From NCBI GenBank assembly GCA_964397045.1, contig CAYNHF010000049.1, forward strand, positions 27,851 to 91,850: a DNA stretch of 64,000 nucleotides, in the 5' to 3' direction. Positions within the stretch are counted from its first letter, which is position 1. The number at the start of each line of letters is the position of its first letter. The position numbers and the translations under genes were made by a program. Origin of the DNA: CAYNHF01 sp964397045 (GTDB taxonomy: Bacteria > Actinomycetota > Acidimicrobiia > Spongiisociales > UBA5794). This document shows positions 51,885-60,857 of this stretch, piece after piece. The notes beneath the pieces are model-generated. The model was not told the DNA's origin, did not search any database, and was given only the letters and a program-made list of their open reading frames with translations.

Positions 51885-53636
51885 TCAGCCCTTGTCCATT
51901 AGGGCGAACTTGAGGCTCGGCCGCGGCCAAAGCGGGTTGTTCGTGAACCCCTGCACCCACGACCGATACGCCACTACCGATCCCTCCTGTGCGGCGATCA
52001 GCCACATCGGATCGTCGAAGAGCAGGGCCTGTACCTCGGCGTAGATCTCGGCTCGGCGTGTCACATCCAGTTCGACCGAACCGGCGTCGATGAGCGCTGC
52101 GACCTGATCGGGATCCTGGTACGCCTGGCGGAACCCGTGGATCTCACCCCACTCACCGTCCGGATGTGCGTAGGAGGACAGGTACGGATGCGGGTCGGCA
52201 AACGGATCGGCGTTCTTCACCCACATCGCGTAGGGGACCGGATCGGAGGCGTGGGCCTCATCGAACTGAGCCTCGGCCACTGCGAGCACGTTGACCTCGA
52301 AGTTCGGATTGAGGGTCTCGAGCGAGTCTTTCAACACGAGGGCGGCAATCTCGAATAGGTTTGCCTCTTCGGTGATCACCGAGACGCTGAACCCTTCGTC
52401 CCACCAACCTGTCTCGCGGAACAACTCCTCCGCTCTGGCGACATCCTGTTGCCCGTAGACCGGCGCGCTCGGGTCGTACCCGAAGATACCGATCGGGATG
52501 TAGTGCGGATTGAAGTCCCCAAACCCACCGAGCGCTCCCGCCAGGAATGCCTCGTAATCGAAGGCGTAGTTGAACGCTTGGCGCACCTTCGGGTCGAGGA
52601 AGAAGTCGGCCGGAATCGTATCGGTGCCCGGGAGTTCATCCACCGGTGCGTTCATGTTGAAAGCAATGTGGATCGGCTCGACTGTGAGGCCCTCAGAGGA
52701 GATGGTCACACCCTCAGCCCCCTCGATATCACCGATGAACGAAGGATCGGTCTCGATCGTGTCGAAGTCTCCGGCCCGCAACCCGAGCACGCGGATATCG
52801 GGATCCGAGCCAATCTCGATACGGAGGTCGAGGTTTGCCGGGGTCCCCCAATAGTCCTGGTTGATCTCCATCTGCAGATTCTCGTTGCGGTTCCAGACGT
52901 TGAACTTGTACGCCCCAGTGCCGACCATGTCAGTGGTCATGAACTCGTTGGGCTCACCTGCCACCACGCCCCCGTTCGCTTCTACGGCGTCCTGGCTGAC
53001 GATGGAAGAAACCATCGAAGGCACCACCGCGTTGAGGAAGGAAGCGTTCACCCCCTGGAGCGTGACTTCGAACGTGAAGTCATCGACGACTCGAGTCGCG
53101 GCGATCGTATCGCTCAGCGTGCCTGCCTGACCCTCTGGCAGATCCATCGTCATGACTCGATCCCACGAGTATTTCACATCATCTGCAGTGAGCGGGGTCC
53201 CGTCATGGAAGACCACGCCCTCCCGGATCGGGAAGGTGTAGGTCAGGGAGTCAGCCGAAATGAGGGCGTTTTCCAACGTGGGCACCTCAGTGGCCAGCGA
53301 TGGCACCGGATCGGGACCGCTCTCGCCGATCTCGAGCAGCCGCTCGTAGACCTGGAAGATGACCGTCTCGCCGCCTTCTCCTGCCTCTACCTGAGCAGGA
53401 TCGAGAGACGTGGGCTCATCATCTGCCGCATGAACCAGGACTCCGGGGTTGCTGACTTCGGCGCCGGAGGCCGCGGTCGTGGTGGTCTCGGTGCTGCCTG
53501 CTGCGGTACTGGCAGTGGTCTCACTTGGCTCGTCGTCATCGCTGCACGCCGCAGCGACGAGCGTGAACACAAGGAGAAGCACGATTATCGACCAGCCGCG
53601 GCGTGCGTGCCCTTTGCGGAGTCCATTTCGCGTCAT
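51885..53636 (-). CDS. oppA: Oligopeptide-type substrate-binding lipoprotein OppA
   Basis: Receptor of the importer, 583 residues, anchored by lipid at Cys31 of the lipobox LVAAAC, followed by an acidic and Thr-rich linker with TTTTAASG like that of the LivK protein. The mature domain is the SBP family-5 fold: EPTSLDPAQVEAGEGG, YTFPIREGVVFHDGTPLTADDVKYSWDR and NYAFDYEAFL. Ligand unknown; such receptors bind peptides, opines, nickel chelates or guanidino and nicotinate-like compounds. ATG with GAGGGG upstream. The operator at 53697-53710 lies 61 bp before its start. Confidence 0.9.
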   Translation of the reverse strand: MTRNGLRKGHARRGWSIIVLLLVFTLVAAACSDDDEPSETTASTAAGSTETTTTAASGAEVSNPGVLVHAADDEPTSLDPAQVEAGEGGETVIFQVYERLLEIGESGPDPVPSLATEVPTLENALISADSLTYTFPIREGVVFHDGTPLTADDVKYSWDRVMTMDLPEGQAGTLSDTIAATRVVDDFTFEVTLQGVNASFLNAVVPSMVSSIVSQDAVEANGGVVAGEPNEFMTTDMVGTGAYKFNVWNRNENLQMEINQDYWGTPANLDLRIEIGSDPDIRVLGLRAGDFDTIETDPSFIGDIEGAEGVTISSEGLTVEPIHIAFNMNAPVDELPGTDTIPADFFLDPKVRQAFNYAFDYEAFLAGALGGFGDFNPHYIPIGIFGYDPSAPVYGQQDVARAEELFRETGWWDEGFSVSVITEEANLFEIAALVLKDSLETLNPNFEVNVLAVAEAQFDEAHASDPVPYAMWVKNADPFADPHPYLSSYAHPDGEWGEIHGFRQAYQDPDQVAALIDAGSVELDVTRRAEIYAEVQALLFDDPMWLIAAQEGSVVAYRSWVQGFTNNPLWPRPSLKFALMDKG

Positions 53637-53696
53637 GACATACCCCTCTCATAGGTGGCTCCGAAGCGATCCCCGGATTCCATCTCGGCCTGACAA

Positions 53697-53710
53697 CGCA
53701 ATCGATTGCA
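53697..53710 (-). promoter_or_regulatory. LacI-type operator before oppA
   Basis: On the plus strand CGCAATCGATTGCA: a perfect 12-bp palindrome GCAATCGATTGC (53698-53709), one base short of the 14-bp consensus. It lies between the divergent oppA and hydroxyacid-dehydrogenase genes and may control both. Confidence 0.65.
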
Positions 53711-53832
53711 GGCAGGTGCTGAAACATACGGCCCGCGCCGCGGCCATGTCAACTGATTCTGAGGGCGGCCGCGGTAGAAGGCGCTTCGCTTGCTGCGCCG
53801 CCGATCAGTCTTGAGACACAGACGATGGTGCA

Positions 53833-53846
53833 AGTGAACGTTCGCT
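53833..53846 (+). promoter_or_regulatory. Second palindrome before the hydroxyacid-dehydrogenase operon
   Basis: AGTGAACGTTCGCT is a near-perfect palindrome (one mismatched pair). It abuts a possible -10, TACTGT (53846-53851), 26 bases before the ATG. It differs from the 14-bp operator and might bind another regulator. Confidence 0.35.
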
Positions 53847-53871
53847 ACTGTGAGGCGAGGAGGTCGCCACG

Positions 53872-54831
53872 ATGCGAGTCGCGATCATCGGGGCCCGCTG
53901 GGCCGACATTGATGTCGAGTGCGAAGTCCTTGGTCTCGCCGAGGATGAGGTCTCTCGCGACCCGGGAACAACGATGGAAGGGATTGTGGCTGCAGCCAAG
54001 GACGCTCAGGTGATCCTCTCCGGACCACGTGCTCGGTTCGACGCCGCCACCATCGATCAGCTCACCGGTGAAGGGATCGTTCGGTACGGCGTCGGCTACG
54101 AGAACATCGACGTTGCCGCCGCCGACCGCTGCGGAATGATCGTGGCGTACGTCCCCGACTACGGGACGGAGGCGGTCGCGTTCCACACCGTCGCACTCGC
54201 CCTTGCGGCTCTCCGTCGCATCCCGATGGCAGACACACTCGTGAAGGCCGGAACCTGGGATGTTGGGACGGTGCGGCCCCTTCACCTCCCGGGCGCGCTC
54301 AAGGTCGGGGTCGTTGGCTTCGGTCGGATCGGCAGACGAGCGGCTGGGCTATTTGCGGGCCTCGGATTCGGGGAGGTCCTCGCCCACGACGCCTTCACCA
54401 CCGCCGACGCCCCGGACGTAACTGCGGTCCCTTTGCCGCGCCTGCTCAGCGACTCCGACCTGGTCAGTCTCCATGCCTCCGCCGCTACCAACGCAACCCC
54501 CCTCATCGGGGCCGGCGAGCTGGCCCTCATGAAACCCGGCAGCATTCTGGTGAACACCGCACGTGGCTCTCTGATAGACCCAGTTGCGTTGGCCGAAGCC
54601 CTTCGTGCGCGGCGTCCGGCGCTGGCGGCGCTCGACGTGTTCTCACCGGAGCCCCCGGACCTTGGTCCCCTCGCCGGAGTACTCGACCAGGTCATCCTCA
54701 CGCCCCACGTTGCCTGGTACACGGAGGAGACAGAACGCGAGCTGCGTGCCAGTACTGCCGAAGAAGCGAAGCGGATTCTTGAAGGGTCGCCGGTCTTGCA
54801 CCCCGTCGATGCCGGGAGGACCCGAGCGTGA
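53872..54831 (+). CDS. D-2-hydroxyacid dehydrogenase family protein
   Basis: NAD(P)-dependent 2-oxoacid/2-hydroxyacid oxidoreductase, 319 residues. It has the usual motifs: GVGYENIDV, the dinucleotide motif GVVGFGRIGRR, the catalytic Arg in NTARGSLID, the Glu region DVFSPEPPDL and the catalytic His in TPHVAWYTEE. The specific acid is not determined. ATG after GAGGAGG. First gene of a tightly coupled five-gene operon (53.9-57.9 kb) with overlapping stops and starts throughout. Confidence 0.88.
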   Translation: MRVAIIGARWADIDVECEVLGLAEDEVSRDPGTTMEGIVAAAKDAQVILSGPRARFDAATIDQLTGEGIVRYGVGYENIDVAAADRCGMIVAYVPDYGTEAVAFHTVALALAALRRIPMADTLVKAGTWDVGTVRPLHLPGALKVGVVGFGRIGRRAAGLFAGLGFGEVLAHDAFTTADAPDVTAVPLPRLLSDSDLVSLHASAATNATPLIGAGELALMKPGSILVNTARGSLIDPVALAEALRARRPALAALDVFSPEPPDLGPLAGVLDQVILTPHVAWYTEETERELRASTAEEAKRILEGSPVLHPVDAGRTRA

Positions 54832-55580
54832 GCTTCTCCTTCTTTCATCTGGCTGCTCCTGAGGTTGCGGCTGCACTGGAGAGATCCGGCCTCGTTGTGA
54901 TTCCCTTTGGCAGCGTTGAGCAGCACGGACCACACCTCCCAACGGGAACCGACACGATGGCAGCCCGCCTGGTGGCAAGTGAGCTTGCTGCCGGACTCGA
55001 CGGGTTGCTCTTGCCGTACGGTCCATACGGGATCACGCCGATCCATGCCGGTCATCCGGGCACAATCAGCCTCCGACGTGCCACGTTCGAAGCCCTTCTC
55101 GCCGACGTCTGTGATGAAGTAGTGAGTATGGGAGCCGATCGTCTGCTGTTCGTGAACTGGCACGAAGGCAACATCGCCGCCCTGGATGCGGTCGGCACCG
55201 AGCTGCAGAAGCGTCATGAGGGTATCCAGGTCGTCTCCGCGCAGGCGTGTTATGTCGCACAGCGGCTGTACGCAGATGAAGGAGGCGAATTGACCCACGG
55301 TGGCGGCATCGAGGCGCTGGCGGTGCTGGCGCACGATCCCAGCCTCTTCCACGCCGAACGGGCCGGAGAAGCCGCTCGGTCGGAGCGAGCGATCGCAATG
55401 GACGATATGCGCCGAAATCGCGAGGTATACGGCTACATCACCGACGTCACTGAGATCGATGCGGACGGGTGGTACGGCGATCCAGGCTGGGCAACTCGCG
55501 AACGAGCCGTCGACTTCGCCGCCACCGTCGCCTCCGAAATCATGACCCGCGTACAGTCGATCTTCGAGCTGCGAACATGA
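54828..55580 (+). CDS. Creatininase-family amidohydrolase
   Basis: The 250-residue protein has the metal-binding pattern of the creatininase fold: GSVEQHGPHLPTGTDT (Glu, His and Asp ligands), NWHEGN and, downstream, GGGIEALAVLAHDP with further ligands. Family members hydrolyse creatinine, mycofactocin precursors or formamide-type compounds. No mycofactocin genes are nearby. GTG start overlaps the previous stop (GTGA) and its own stop overlaps the next start. Confidence 0.85.
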   Translation: MSFSFFHLAAPEVAAALERSGLVVIPFGSVEQHGPHLPTGTDTMAARLVASELAAGLDGLLLPYGPYGITPIHAGHPGTISLRRATFEALLADVCDEVVSMGADRLLFVNWHEGNIAALDAVGTELQKRHEGIQVVSAQACYVAQRLYADEGGELTHGGGIEALAVLAHDPSLFHAERAGEAARSERAIAMDDMRRNREVYGYITDVTEIDADGWYGDPGWATRERAVDFAATVASEIMTRVQSIFELRT

Positions 55581-55945
55581 CCGTCGTCCCGGGGGATCAC
55601 GTGGAGTTTTCCGAGCTACCGGGCAGACGTTCCGGGGACCCACTCCAAGAACTGGCGGCCGCATCGAGTGTCCGTATCGTGCGACTTGCTCGCACCCCGC
55701 GGCGACTCGCCCACCGCCACCCTGCCAGCGAAGAGATCATTTACGTGCGCGAAGGCCGCGGCGTCGTCTTTGTTGATGGAGTGAAGAATTCCGTCACGGC
55801 GGGCGACACGGTGTACATTCCGCCGGGAGTGGCTCACGCCACCATCCCCGACGCTGATACCGAGATGGAGTTGGTGTGTTTCTTTCCGCATCCATACCTT
55901 GCCGGGAATCTCGAAGACACGGACATAGATGTAATGCGGGTATGA
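55577..55945 (+). CDS. Single-domain cupin protein
   Basis: The 122-residue cupin has the first motif RLAHRHPASEEIIYVREGRG with His residues and Glu, and the second DTVYIPPGVAHATIPD with the later His. It may be a small isomerase, dioxygenase or substrate-binding partner. ATG 55577 overlaps the creatininase-like stop. The open frame extending to 55469 belongs to another frame. Two copies of GGGTATGAAT (55938-55947, 55949-55958) overlap and follow its stop. Confidence 0.8.
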   Translation: MTVVPGDHVEFSELPGRRSGDPLQELAAASSVRIVRLARTPRRLAHRHPASEEIIYVREGRGVVFVDGVKNSVTAGDTVYIPPGVAHATIPDADTEMELVCFFPHPYLAGNLEDTDIDVMRV

Positions 55946-55990
55946 ATCGGGTATGAATACTGAGGGAGTGACCCCACAAATGGCCTCGAG

Positions 55991-57049
55991 ATGACTGTAC
56001 GCGTGCGGCTGGCCCCGATCGGCCTGGGCAGATGGGCGAGGGTGCTCGCTCGAGGAGCCCAGCGCGGCGACCTCATCGAGCTGTATTCCTGCTACAGCCG
56101 ATCCGAACAGAAACGGCTGGCGTTCCAGGAGGAGTTTGCCATCCCCAGGGCGGCGACCAGCCTCGACGAGCTACTCGAGGATGAAGGCGTCGAAGGTGTT
56201 CTCATTACGACACCCAACGACACCCATCGCGAGTTGATCATCGCCAGCCTCGAAGCCGGCAAAGCCGTCTATACCGACAAGCCGATTGCACACACTCTCG
56301 AGGATGCGTTGGAAGTGAGACGGGTGGTCGAGCGAACCGGCGGCGTATTCTCCGTGGGCCACAGTGCGCGGCGTCTGTCGGGAAGCCGCGCCATGAAGCA
56401 ATGGATCGAAGAGGGTGCACTGGGTGACGTCTCGCTGGCTGAGGCCAACTTCTCGAACGAACGAGGGCTGGAGCTGACACCCGAGACCTGGCGCTGGTAC
56501 GCCGATAAGAGCCCCGGCGGCACCTTCATCCAGCTCGGCGTTCACCACGCAGACAACCTCCAGTACCTGCTCGGGCCTGTGGCCAGGGTGACGGCACATG
56601 CCCGTCGGCTCTACACCGAATCCGAGGTGCCGGATGCGGTGATGGCCATCCTCGAGTTCGAGTCGGGGCCCCTTGGTTACATCGGCTGCGGATGGGCTTC
56701 ACCCGGGATCTACCAGGTGCGGATCCAGGGCACGAAGGCCAATCTCATGTACGACCTCGACTTCACCCACTGGGATGAATCCCATGAGGCCGACGCGTGG
56801 AGCGCGCTGGTATCGCAGGGCTATGGCGACATGACACGTCGCGCGGTCGAGCTGCCGCCGACGGACATGTTCCGAGAGCAGCTGGAGGAGTTCGCCCTCG
56901 CTATCAGAGGAACGGCCGAGGTGGAGGTCGGGATCGACCAGGCGATCCGGGCGTTGGCCGTGGTGCGCGCTGCGTTGGAATCATCCGAGCAAGGGGGACG
57001 GGCGGTCGAGATCGGGCCCCTGCTCGATGCCATCGGGGTGGCACGGTGA
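55991..57049 (+). CDS. Gfo/Idh/MocA-family NAD(P) oxidoreductase
   Basis: The 352-residue protein has an N-terminal Rossmann domain (RLAPIGLGRWARVLARGA), ITTPNDTHRELIIASLEAGK and the signature VYTDKPIAHT with its catalytic Lys. The C-terminal half is the alpha/beta substrate domain with GGTFIQLGVHHADNLQYLLG. These enzymes usually oxidise a sugar, inositol or a related alcohol; the substrate here is unknown. The start ATG lacks a good ribosome site but is 45 bp after the cupin in the same operon. Confidence 0.87.
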   Translation: MTVRVRLAPIGLGRWARVLARGAQRGDLIELYSCYSRSEQKRLAFQEEFAIPRAATSLDELLEDEGVEGVLITTPNDTHRELIIASLEAGKAVYTDKPIAHTLEDALEVRRVVERTGGVFSVGHSARRLSGSRAMKQWIEEGALGDVSLAEANFSNERGLELTPETWRWYADKSPGGTFIQLGVHHADNLQYLLGPVARVTAHARRLYTESEVPDAVMAILEFESGPLGYIGCGWASPGIYQVRIQGTKANLMYDLDFTHWDESHEADAWSALVSQGYGDMTRRAVELPPTDMFREQLEEFALAIRGTAEVEVGIDQAIRALAVVRAALESSEQGGRAVEIGPLLDAIGVAR

Positions 57050-57888
57050 CCGCCAGATTCTCATTCAAAGTGATCCCCTTGGACATCTCCTGGAAAGAAC
57101 TCTCCACGATCTGGCAAGAGGCAGACAACGCAGGCTTCTTCGACGCCGGATGGGTCTTCGACCATTTCTATCCACCTCGCGGGCCGGTGCGACCCATGTT
57201 CGAAGCCTGGACTTTGCTCGCTTCGCTGGCAGCCGTGACGACGCAGCTCCGCCTCGGTGTCATGGTCACCTCCAACACCTTCCGGCACCCGGCGCTGCTG
57301 GCTCACATGGCGGCATCGGTCGACCAGGTGTCGGGCGGGCGGCTTGAGATCGGACTCGGCACTGGCTGGCACGAAGCCGAACACGCCGCATTCGGTATCG
57401 AGCTCGGAACTGCGGCCGAGCGCTGGCAACGGCTCGAGGAAGCGCTCACGATCATTGACGGCCTCCTCACCCAGGACACCTATTCGTTCTCCGGGTCGCA
57501 GTTCCAGCTCTCCGAGGCCACCCTTGCGCTGAAGGGAGTGCAGCAGCCTCGACCTCCGCTGGTGATCGGTGGCATCGGACCAAGACGTACCATGCCGCTG
57601 GTGGCCCGCTGGGCAGACCACTGGAACTACTTCAATCCGGGAGCGCCACCTGAGGCGCTTCGCGAACACCTCGATCGTCTGCGCGGTTTGTGCGAAGCAA
57701 TCGGCCGGGATCCCTCCGAAATCGAAGTCTCGGTTCAGATCCGCAATCTGGAATCGGCATCCGAGTTGACCGATTTGGCAGGGCGATACCTCGATGCCGG
57801 TGCCGATCACATCTTGGTCACGGCCTTTCCGCCGGTGACTGCAGATACCGTCCCCGGAATCGCAACAGCGTTGGCACCGCTGCGATGA
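57046..57888 (+). CDS. Luciferase-like (LLM) flavin/F420-dependent oxidoreductase
   Basis: The 280-residue TIM-barrel protein has the family phrases ADNAGFFDAGWVFDHF, AVTTQLRLGVMVTSNTFRHPALLAHMAAS-type start, GGRLEIGLGTGWHEAEH, RPPLVIGGIG and ARWADHWNY. Such enzymes use FMN or, commonly in actinobacteria, coenzyme F420. The reaction is unknown. The GTG start overlaps the previous stop (GTGA). Last gene of the five-gene operon. Confidence 0.85.
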   Translation: MTARFSFKVIPLDISWKELSTIWQEADNAGFFDAGWVFDHFYPPRGPVRPMFEAWTLLASLAAVTTQLRLGVMVTSNTFRHPALLAHMAASVDQVSGGRLEIGLGTGWHEAEHAAFGIELGTAAERWQRLEEALTIIDGLLTQDTYSFSGSQFQLSEATLALKGVQQPRPPLVIGGIGPRRTMPLVARWADHWNYFNPGAPPEALREHLDRLRGLCEAIGRDPSEIEVSVQIRNLESASELTDLAGRYLDAGADHILVTAFPPVTADTVPGIATALAPLR

Positions 57889-57932
57889 CCGAACCTGCCC
57901 CCACCGATACTTGAAGTCCGGACGCGGGCCGG

Positions 57933-59384
57933 CTACCAGTCGGCGGCGATGTACTTGGTTTCGAGGAACTCGAACATCCCGTGGTGACCACCTTCGCGGC
58001 CCAGCCCGCTCTCCTTGACGCCGCCGAAGGGTGCGGCAGGGTCCGAAATCAGCCCGCGATTGATGCCAACCATGCCTGCCTCGATGGCCTCTGCCACCCG
58101 CATGCCTCGGGTGAGGTTGCTGGTGTAGACGTACGCAGCCAGGCCGTGCTCCGTGTTGTTGGCCAGGGCCAGCGCCTGCTCCTCTGTCTCGAAGCGGATC
58201 ACTGGGGCAAGCGGACCGAAGATTTCGCGATCGAGAATGGGATCATCGAGGCCCACGTCTGTGAGCACCGTCGGCTCGAAGAAGAACCCGGGACGAGCCG
58301 GAGCAACCCCACCCGTTGCCACCGACGACCCGGCGCCGGTCGACACGTCGACCAGTTCCCGCATCTCGTCCTGGGCGCTCTGGTTGATCATCGGACCCAA
58401 CTCGACACCCGCCTCGAGCCCCGGTCCGGTGCTGACGGACGCCATCGCCGCCGAGAATTGAGCGGAGAACTCATCTGCCACCGCTTCGTGCACCAGCATC
58501 CGGTTGGCGGCGATGCACGACTGGCCTCCGTTGCGCATCTTGGCGATCATCGCTCCCGCGACGGCTGCTTCGATGTCGGCATCATCGAATACGACGAACG
58601 GCGCATTCCCTCCGAGTTCCATTGAAGACCTCACGATGTGGCGCGCGGTGACTTCGAGGAGGCGACGCCCCACCGACGTCGACCCGGTGAAGGAAAGGGC
58701 GCGGACCCTCGGATCGGTGAGCATCGCCTCGCCGACTTCGGAGGACCGTCTGCTCGGTATCACGCTGACCGTGCCGGCAGGAGCCCCGGCTTCCTCGAGG
58801 ATCTGACCAAGCGCCAGGGCGGTGAGCGGCGTATCGGACGCGGGTTTGAGGATCACCGAACACCCGGCGGCAAACGCGGGCCCGATCTTGCGAGTCGCCA
58901 TAGCAGCCGGGAAGTTCCACGGAGTGATGAGTACCGACACTCCGATGGGTTGGTGAACCGAGATGATCCGCTTGTCTCCCCCCGGAGCGATCCCCAGCGT
59001 ACCGAGATTGCGTACCGCCTCTTCCGAGAACCAGCGGAAGAACTCTGCGGCGTACACCGCTTCAGCCCTCGCCTCGCTGAATGCCTTACCCATCTCGAGC
59101 ACGATCAGGGTGGCGATTTCATCTGCCCTCGCGGTCATGATCTCGAATGCACGGCGGAGGATTTCTCCCCTCTCCCGCGGCGCCGCAGCCGCCCACTCGG
59201 GTGCGGCCTCGTAGGCCACACCGACGGCGGTGAGGCCGTCGGCTGCCGAGGCGCTCGCCACTTCGGTGATGACTTCACCGGTAGATGGGTCGAGTACCGG
59301 GAACTGCTCGCCGTCAGACGCGGGCACCCACTCGCCGCCGATGTAGAGCCGATTCTGTCCGCCTGTGGTGATCTGTGTCAGCAT
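57933..59384 (-). CDS. gabD: Succinate-semialdehyde-type aldehyde dehydrogenase
   Basis: NAD(P)-dependent aldehyde dehydrogenase of 483 residues. The catalytic Cys is in NGGQSCIAANR, the Glu in MELGGNAPFVVFDD, the nucleotide site in FTGSTSVGRRL and ITPWNFPAAM. NGGQSCIAANRMLV is the GabD-type active site, so succinate semialdehyde or a similar omega-oxo acid is the likely substrate. ATG 59382-59384 follows GGGAGGGG; the open frame upstream crosses the promoter. A LacI-type operator (59429-59442) overlaps its -10. Confidence 0.9.
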   Translation of the reverse strand: MLTQITTGGQNRLYIGGEWVPASDGEQFPVLDPSTGEVITEVASASAADGLTAVGVAYEAAPEWAAAAPRERGEILRRAFEIMTARADEIATLIVLEMGKAFSEARAEAVYAAEFFRWFSEEAVRNLGTLGIAPGGDKRIISVHQPIGVSVLITPWNFPAAMATRKIGPAFAAGCSVILKPASDTPLTALALGQILEEAGAPAGTVSVIPSRRSSEVGEAMLTDPRVRALSFTGSTSVGRRLLEVTARHIVRSSMELGGNAPFVVFDDADIEAAVAGAMIAKMRNGGQSCIAANRMLVHEAVADEFSAQFSAAMASVSTGPGLEAGVELGPMINQSAQDEMRELVDVSTGAGSSVATGGVAPARPGFFFEPTVLTDVGLDDPILDREIFGPLAPVIRFETEEQALALANNTEHGLAAYVYTSNLTRGMRVAEAIEAGMVGINRGLISDPAAPFGGVKESGLGREGGHHGMFEFLETKYIAADW

Positions 59385-59428
59385 CTGCCCCTCCCACGTC
59401 GTTCTTGAGGGTGCCATTACCCTTGTAC

Positions 59429-59442
59429 TGCAATCGATTGTA
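59429..59442 (-). promoter_or_regulatory. LacI-type operator/-10 of the aldehyde dehydrogenase
   Basis: Read on the minus strand: TACAATCGATTGCA. Its first six bases TACAAT (59442-59437) form a -10 box, so a bound repressor would block the promoter. It is the mirror of an identical 14-mer on the plus strand at 59507-59520, 78 bp away. Confidence 0.7.
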
Positions 59443-59506
59443 TACCCCAACAATTGAGGCCAGATGGTGGGGTAGCGACGGTGGAGTTGATGGCCAGATG
59501 CAGGGC

Positions 59507-59520
59507 TACAATCGATTGCA
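59507..59520 (+). promoter_or_regulatory. LacI-type operator/-10 of the M24 gene
   Basis: TACAATCGATTGCA on the plus strand, with TACAAT (59507-59512) as a probable -10 box. Transcription start would be near 59519, about 32 bases before the M24 ATG. A TTGATG at 59487-59492 is too close for a canonical -35. Confidence 0.7.
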
Positions 59521-59550
59521 GTAGACGTTCGCGGGAAGAAAGAGGCACGC

Positions 59551-60810
59551 ATGGCAACCAGGCCAGAATTCCCCGTCGCCACCACACCGGCTCCCGGTAT
59601 CCAGTCCGTCGATTGGGAGGACCGTGTCAACTGGGATCGGCTGAAGGAATACCGGTTGGCCCGCGTCCGAATGGCTATGGACCAGCACGATCTGGGGGCT
59701 CTGCTGCTGTTCGAGACCTCCAACATTCGCTATCTGACCTCGACTCACATTGGCTACTGGGCGTTCAACAAGGGTGAGCGGTACTCCTTGATCACGCGCA
59801 ACGGCGACTTCCGCATCTGGGATTTCGGGTCTGCGGCCAAGGCCCATCGCCTGCAGCACCCGACCATGCGTCCCGAGCAATCCATCGGGGGTAACACCGG
59901 GCTGCAGGGAGCCATCGGCCCCGCCAGCGGGCTTCAGCGGCACGCGGCTCAAGAGATCGCCTCGATCCTCAGAGAAGAGGGTGTAGCGGACATGCCGGTC
60001 GGTCTCGACATGGCGGAGACAACGGTACTCCTCGAACTCCAGAAGGCGGGAGTGAACGTGGTCGACGGCCAGCAGGCCATGATGACTGCTCGCGAGATCA
60101 AGAATCAGGACGAGATCATGCTCCTGACTCAGGCGTGCGCCATGGTGGACGGTGTCTATCAGGACATCTACGAGGCGCTCAAACCCGGCATCCGCGAGAG
60201 TGACGTTGTGGCACTTGCGCACGCGCGACTCTTCGAAATGGGGTCTGAGTTCGTCGAGGCCATCAACTCGATTGCAGGTGAGCGCTGCAGCCCTCACCCG
60301 CACGTGTTCTCGGATCGTCTCATCCGGCCGGGTGACCAGGCCTACTTCGACATCATCCACGTCTACAACGGGTACCGGACCTGCTACTACCGCACTTTCG
60401 TCGTCGGCAGGGCCAGCCAGGCGCAGCGGGACGCCTTCAAGCAGTCTCGGGAGTGGATGGACGCCGCGATCGACCTCGTGAAGCCGGGGGCCACCACCGA
60501 TCAGATCGCGAGAGTGTGGCCGGCCGCCGAAGAGTTTGGCTTCGAAAACGAGATGGAGGCGTTTGGGCTCCAGTTCGGCCACGGTGTCGGGGTGGGTCTG
60601 CACGAACGTCCCATCATCAGTCGACTCAACTCGTTGGACGATCCGGTTGAGATCAAAGAAGGCATGGTGTTCGCCCTCGAGACGTTTGCTCCGGCGGCGG
60701 ACGGCCGGTCTGCGGCCCGGATCGAGGAAGAGGTGGTCGTCACCGCAGACGGACCGCTGGTCATCACCCTGTTTCCCTGCGAAGAGCTCATGGTGGCCAA
60801 TGAGTACTAG
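59551..60810 (+). CDS. M24-family (pita-bread) protein lacking one metal ligand
   Basis: The 419-residue protein has the two-domain creatinase/aminopeptidase P layout. The N-terminal part (EYRLARVRMAMDQHDLGALL) resembles DddP and other M24B proteins. In the catalytic domain the first Asp is in YFDIIHVYNGY (Asp267), but the second Asp position is Cys278 (YRTCYYRTF). His344 (GHGVG), Glu377 and Glu392 remain. A canonical two-metal peptidase is therefore unlikely; a metal-free or one-metal hydrolase, lyase or creatinase-like enzyme is possible. ATG after AGAGG; under the operator at 59507-59520. The Mo-hydroxylase gene follows. Confidence 0.85.
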   Translation: MATRPEFPVATTPAPGIQSVDWEDRVNWDRLKEYRLARVRMAMDQHDLGALLLFETSNIRYLTSTHIGYWAFNKGERYSLITRNGDFRIWDFGSAAKAHRLQHPTMRPEQSIGGNTGLQGAIGPASGLQRHAAQEIASILREEGVADMPVGLDMAETTVLLELQKAGVNVVDGQQAMMTAREIKNQDEIMLLTQACAMVDGVYQDIYEALKPGIRESDVVALAHARLFEMGSEFVEAINSIAGERCSPHPHVFSDRLIRPGDQAYFDIIHVYNGYRTCYYRTFVVGRASQAQRDAFKQSREWMDAAIDLVKPGATTDQIARVWPAAEEFGFENEMEAFGLQFGHGVGVGLHERPIISRLNSLDDPVEIKEGMVFALETFAPAADGRSAARIEEEVVVTADGPLVITLFPCEELMVANEY

Positions 60811-60857
60811 TCAGCGATGAGTGCCGGGGGGTCCGCGGGAATGACGCCGGTCCTGCG

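Noticed and set aside
55938..55958. Two GGGTATGAAT repeats with 11-bp period after the cupin
   Set aside because: Only two copies, partly in coding sequence, and no promoter element placed to suggest control.
57933..59726. 597-residue version of the aldehyde dehydrogenase
   Set aside because: The extra N-terminus would cross the promoter and both operators; ATG 59384 has a strong ribosome site.
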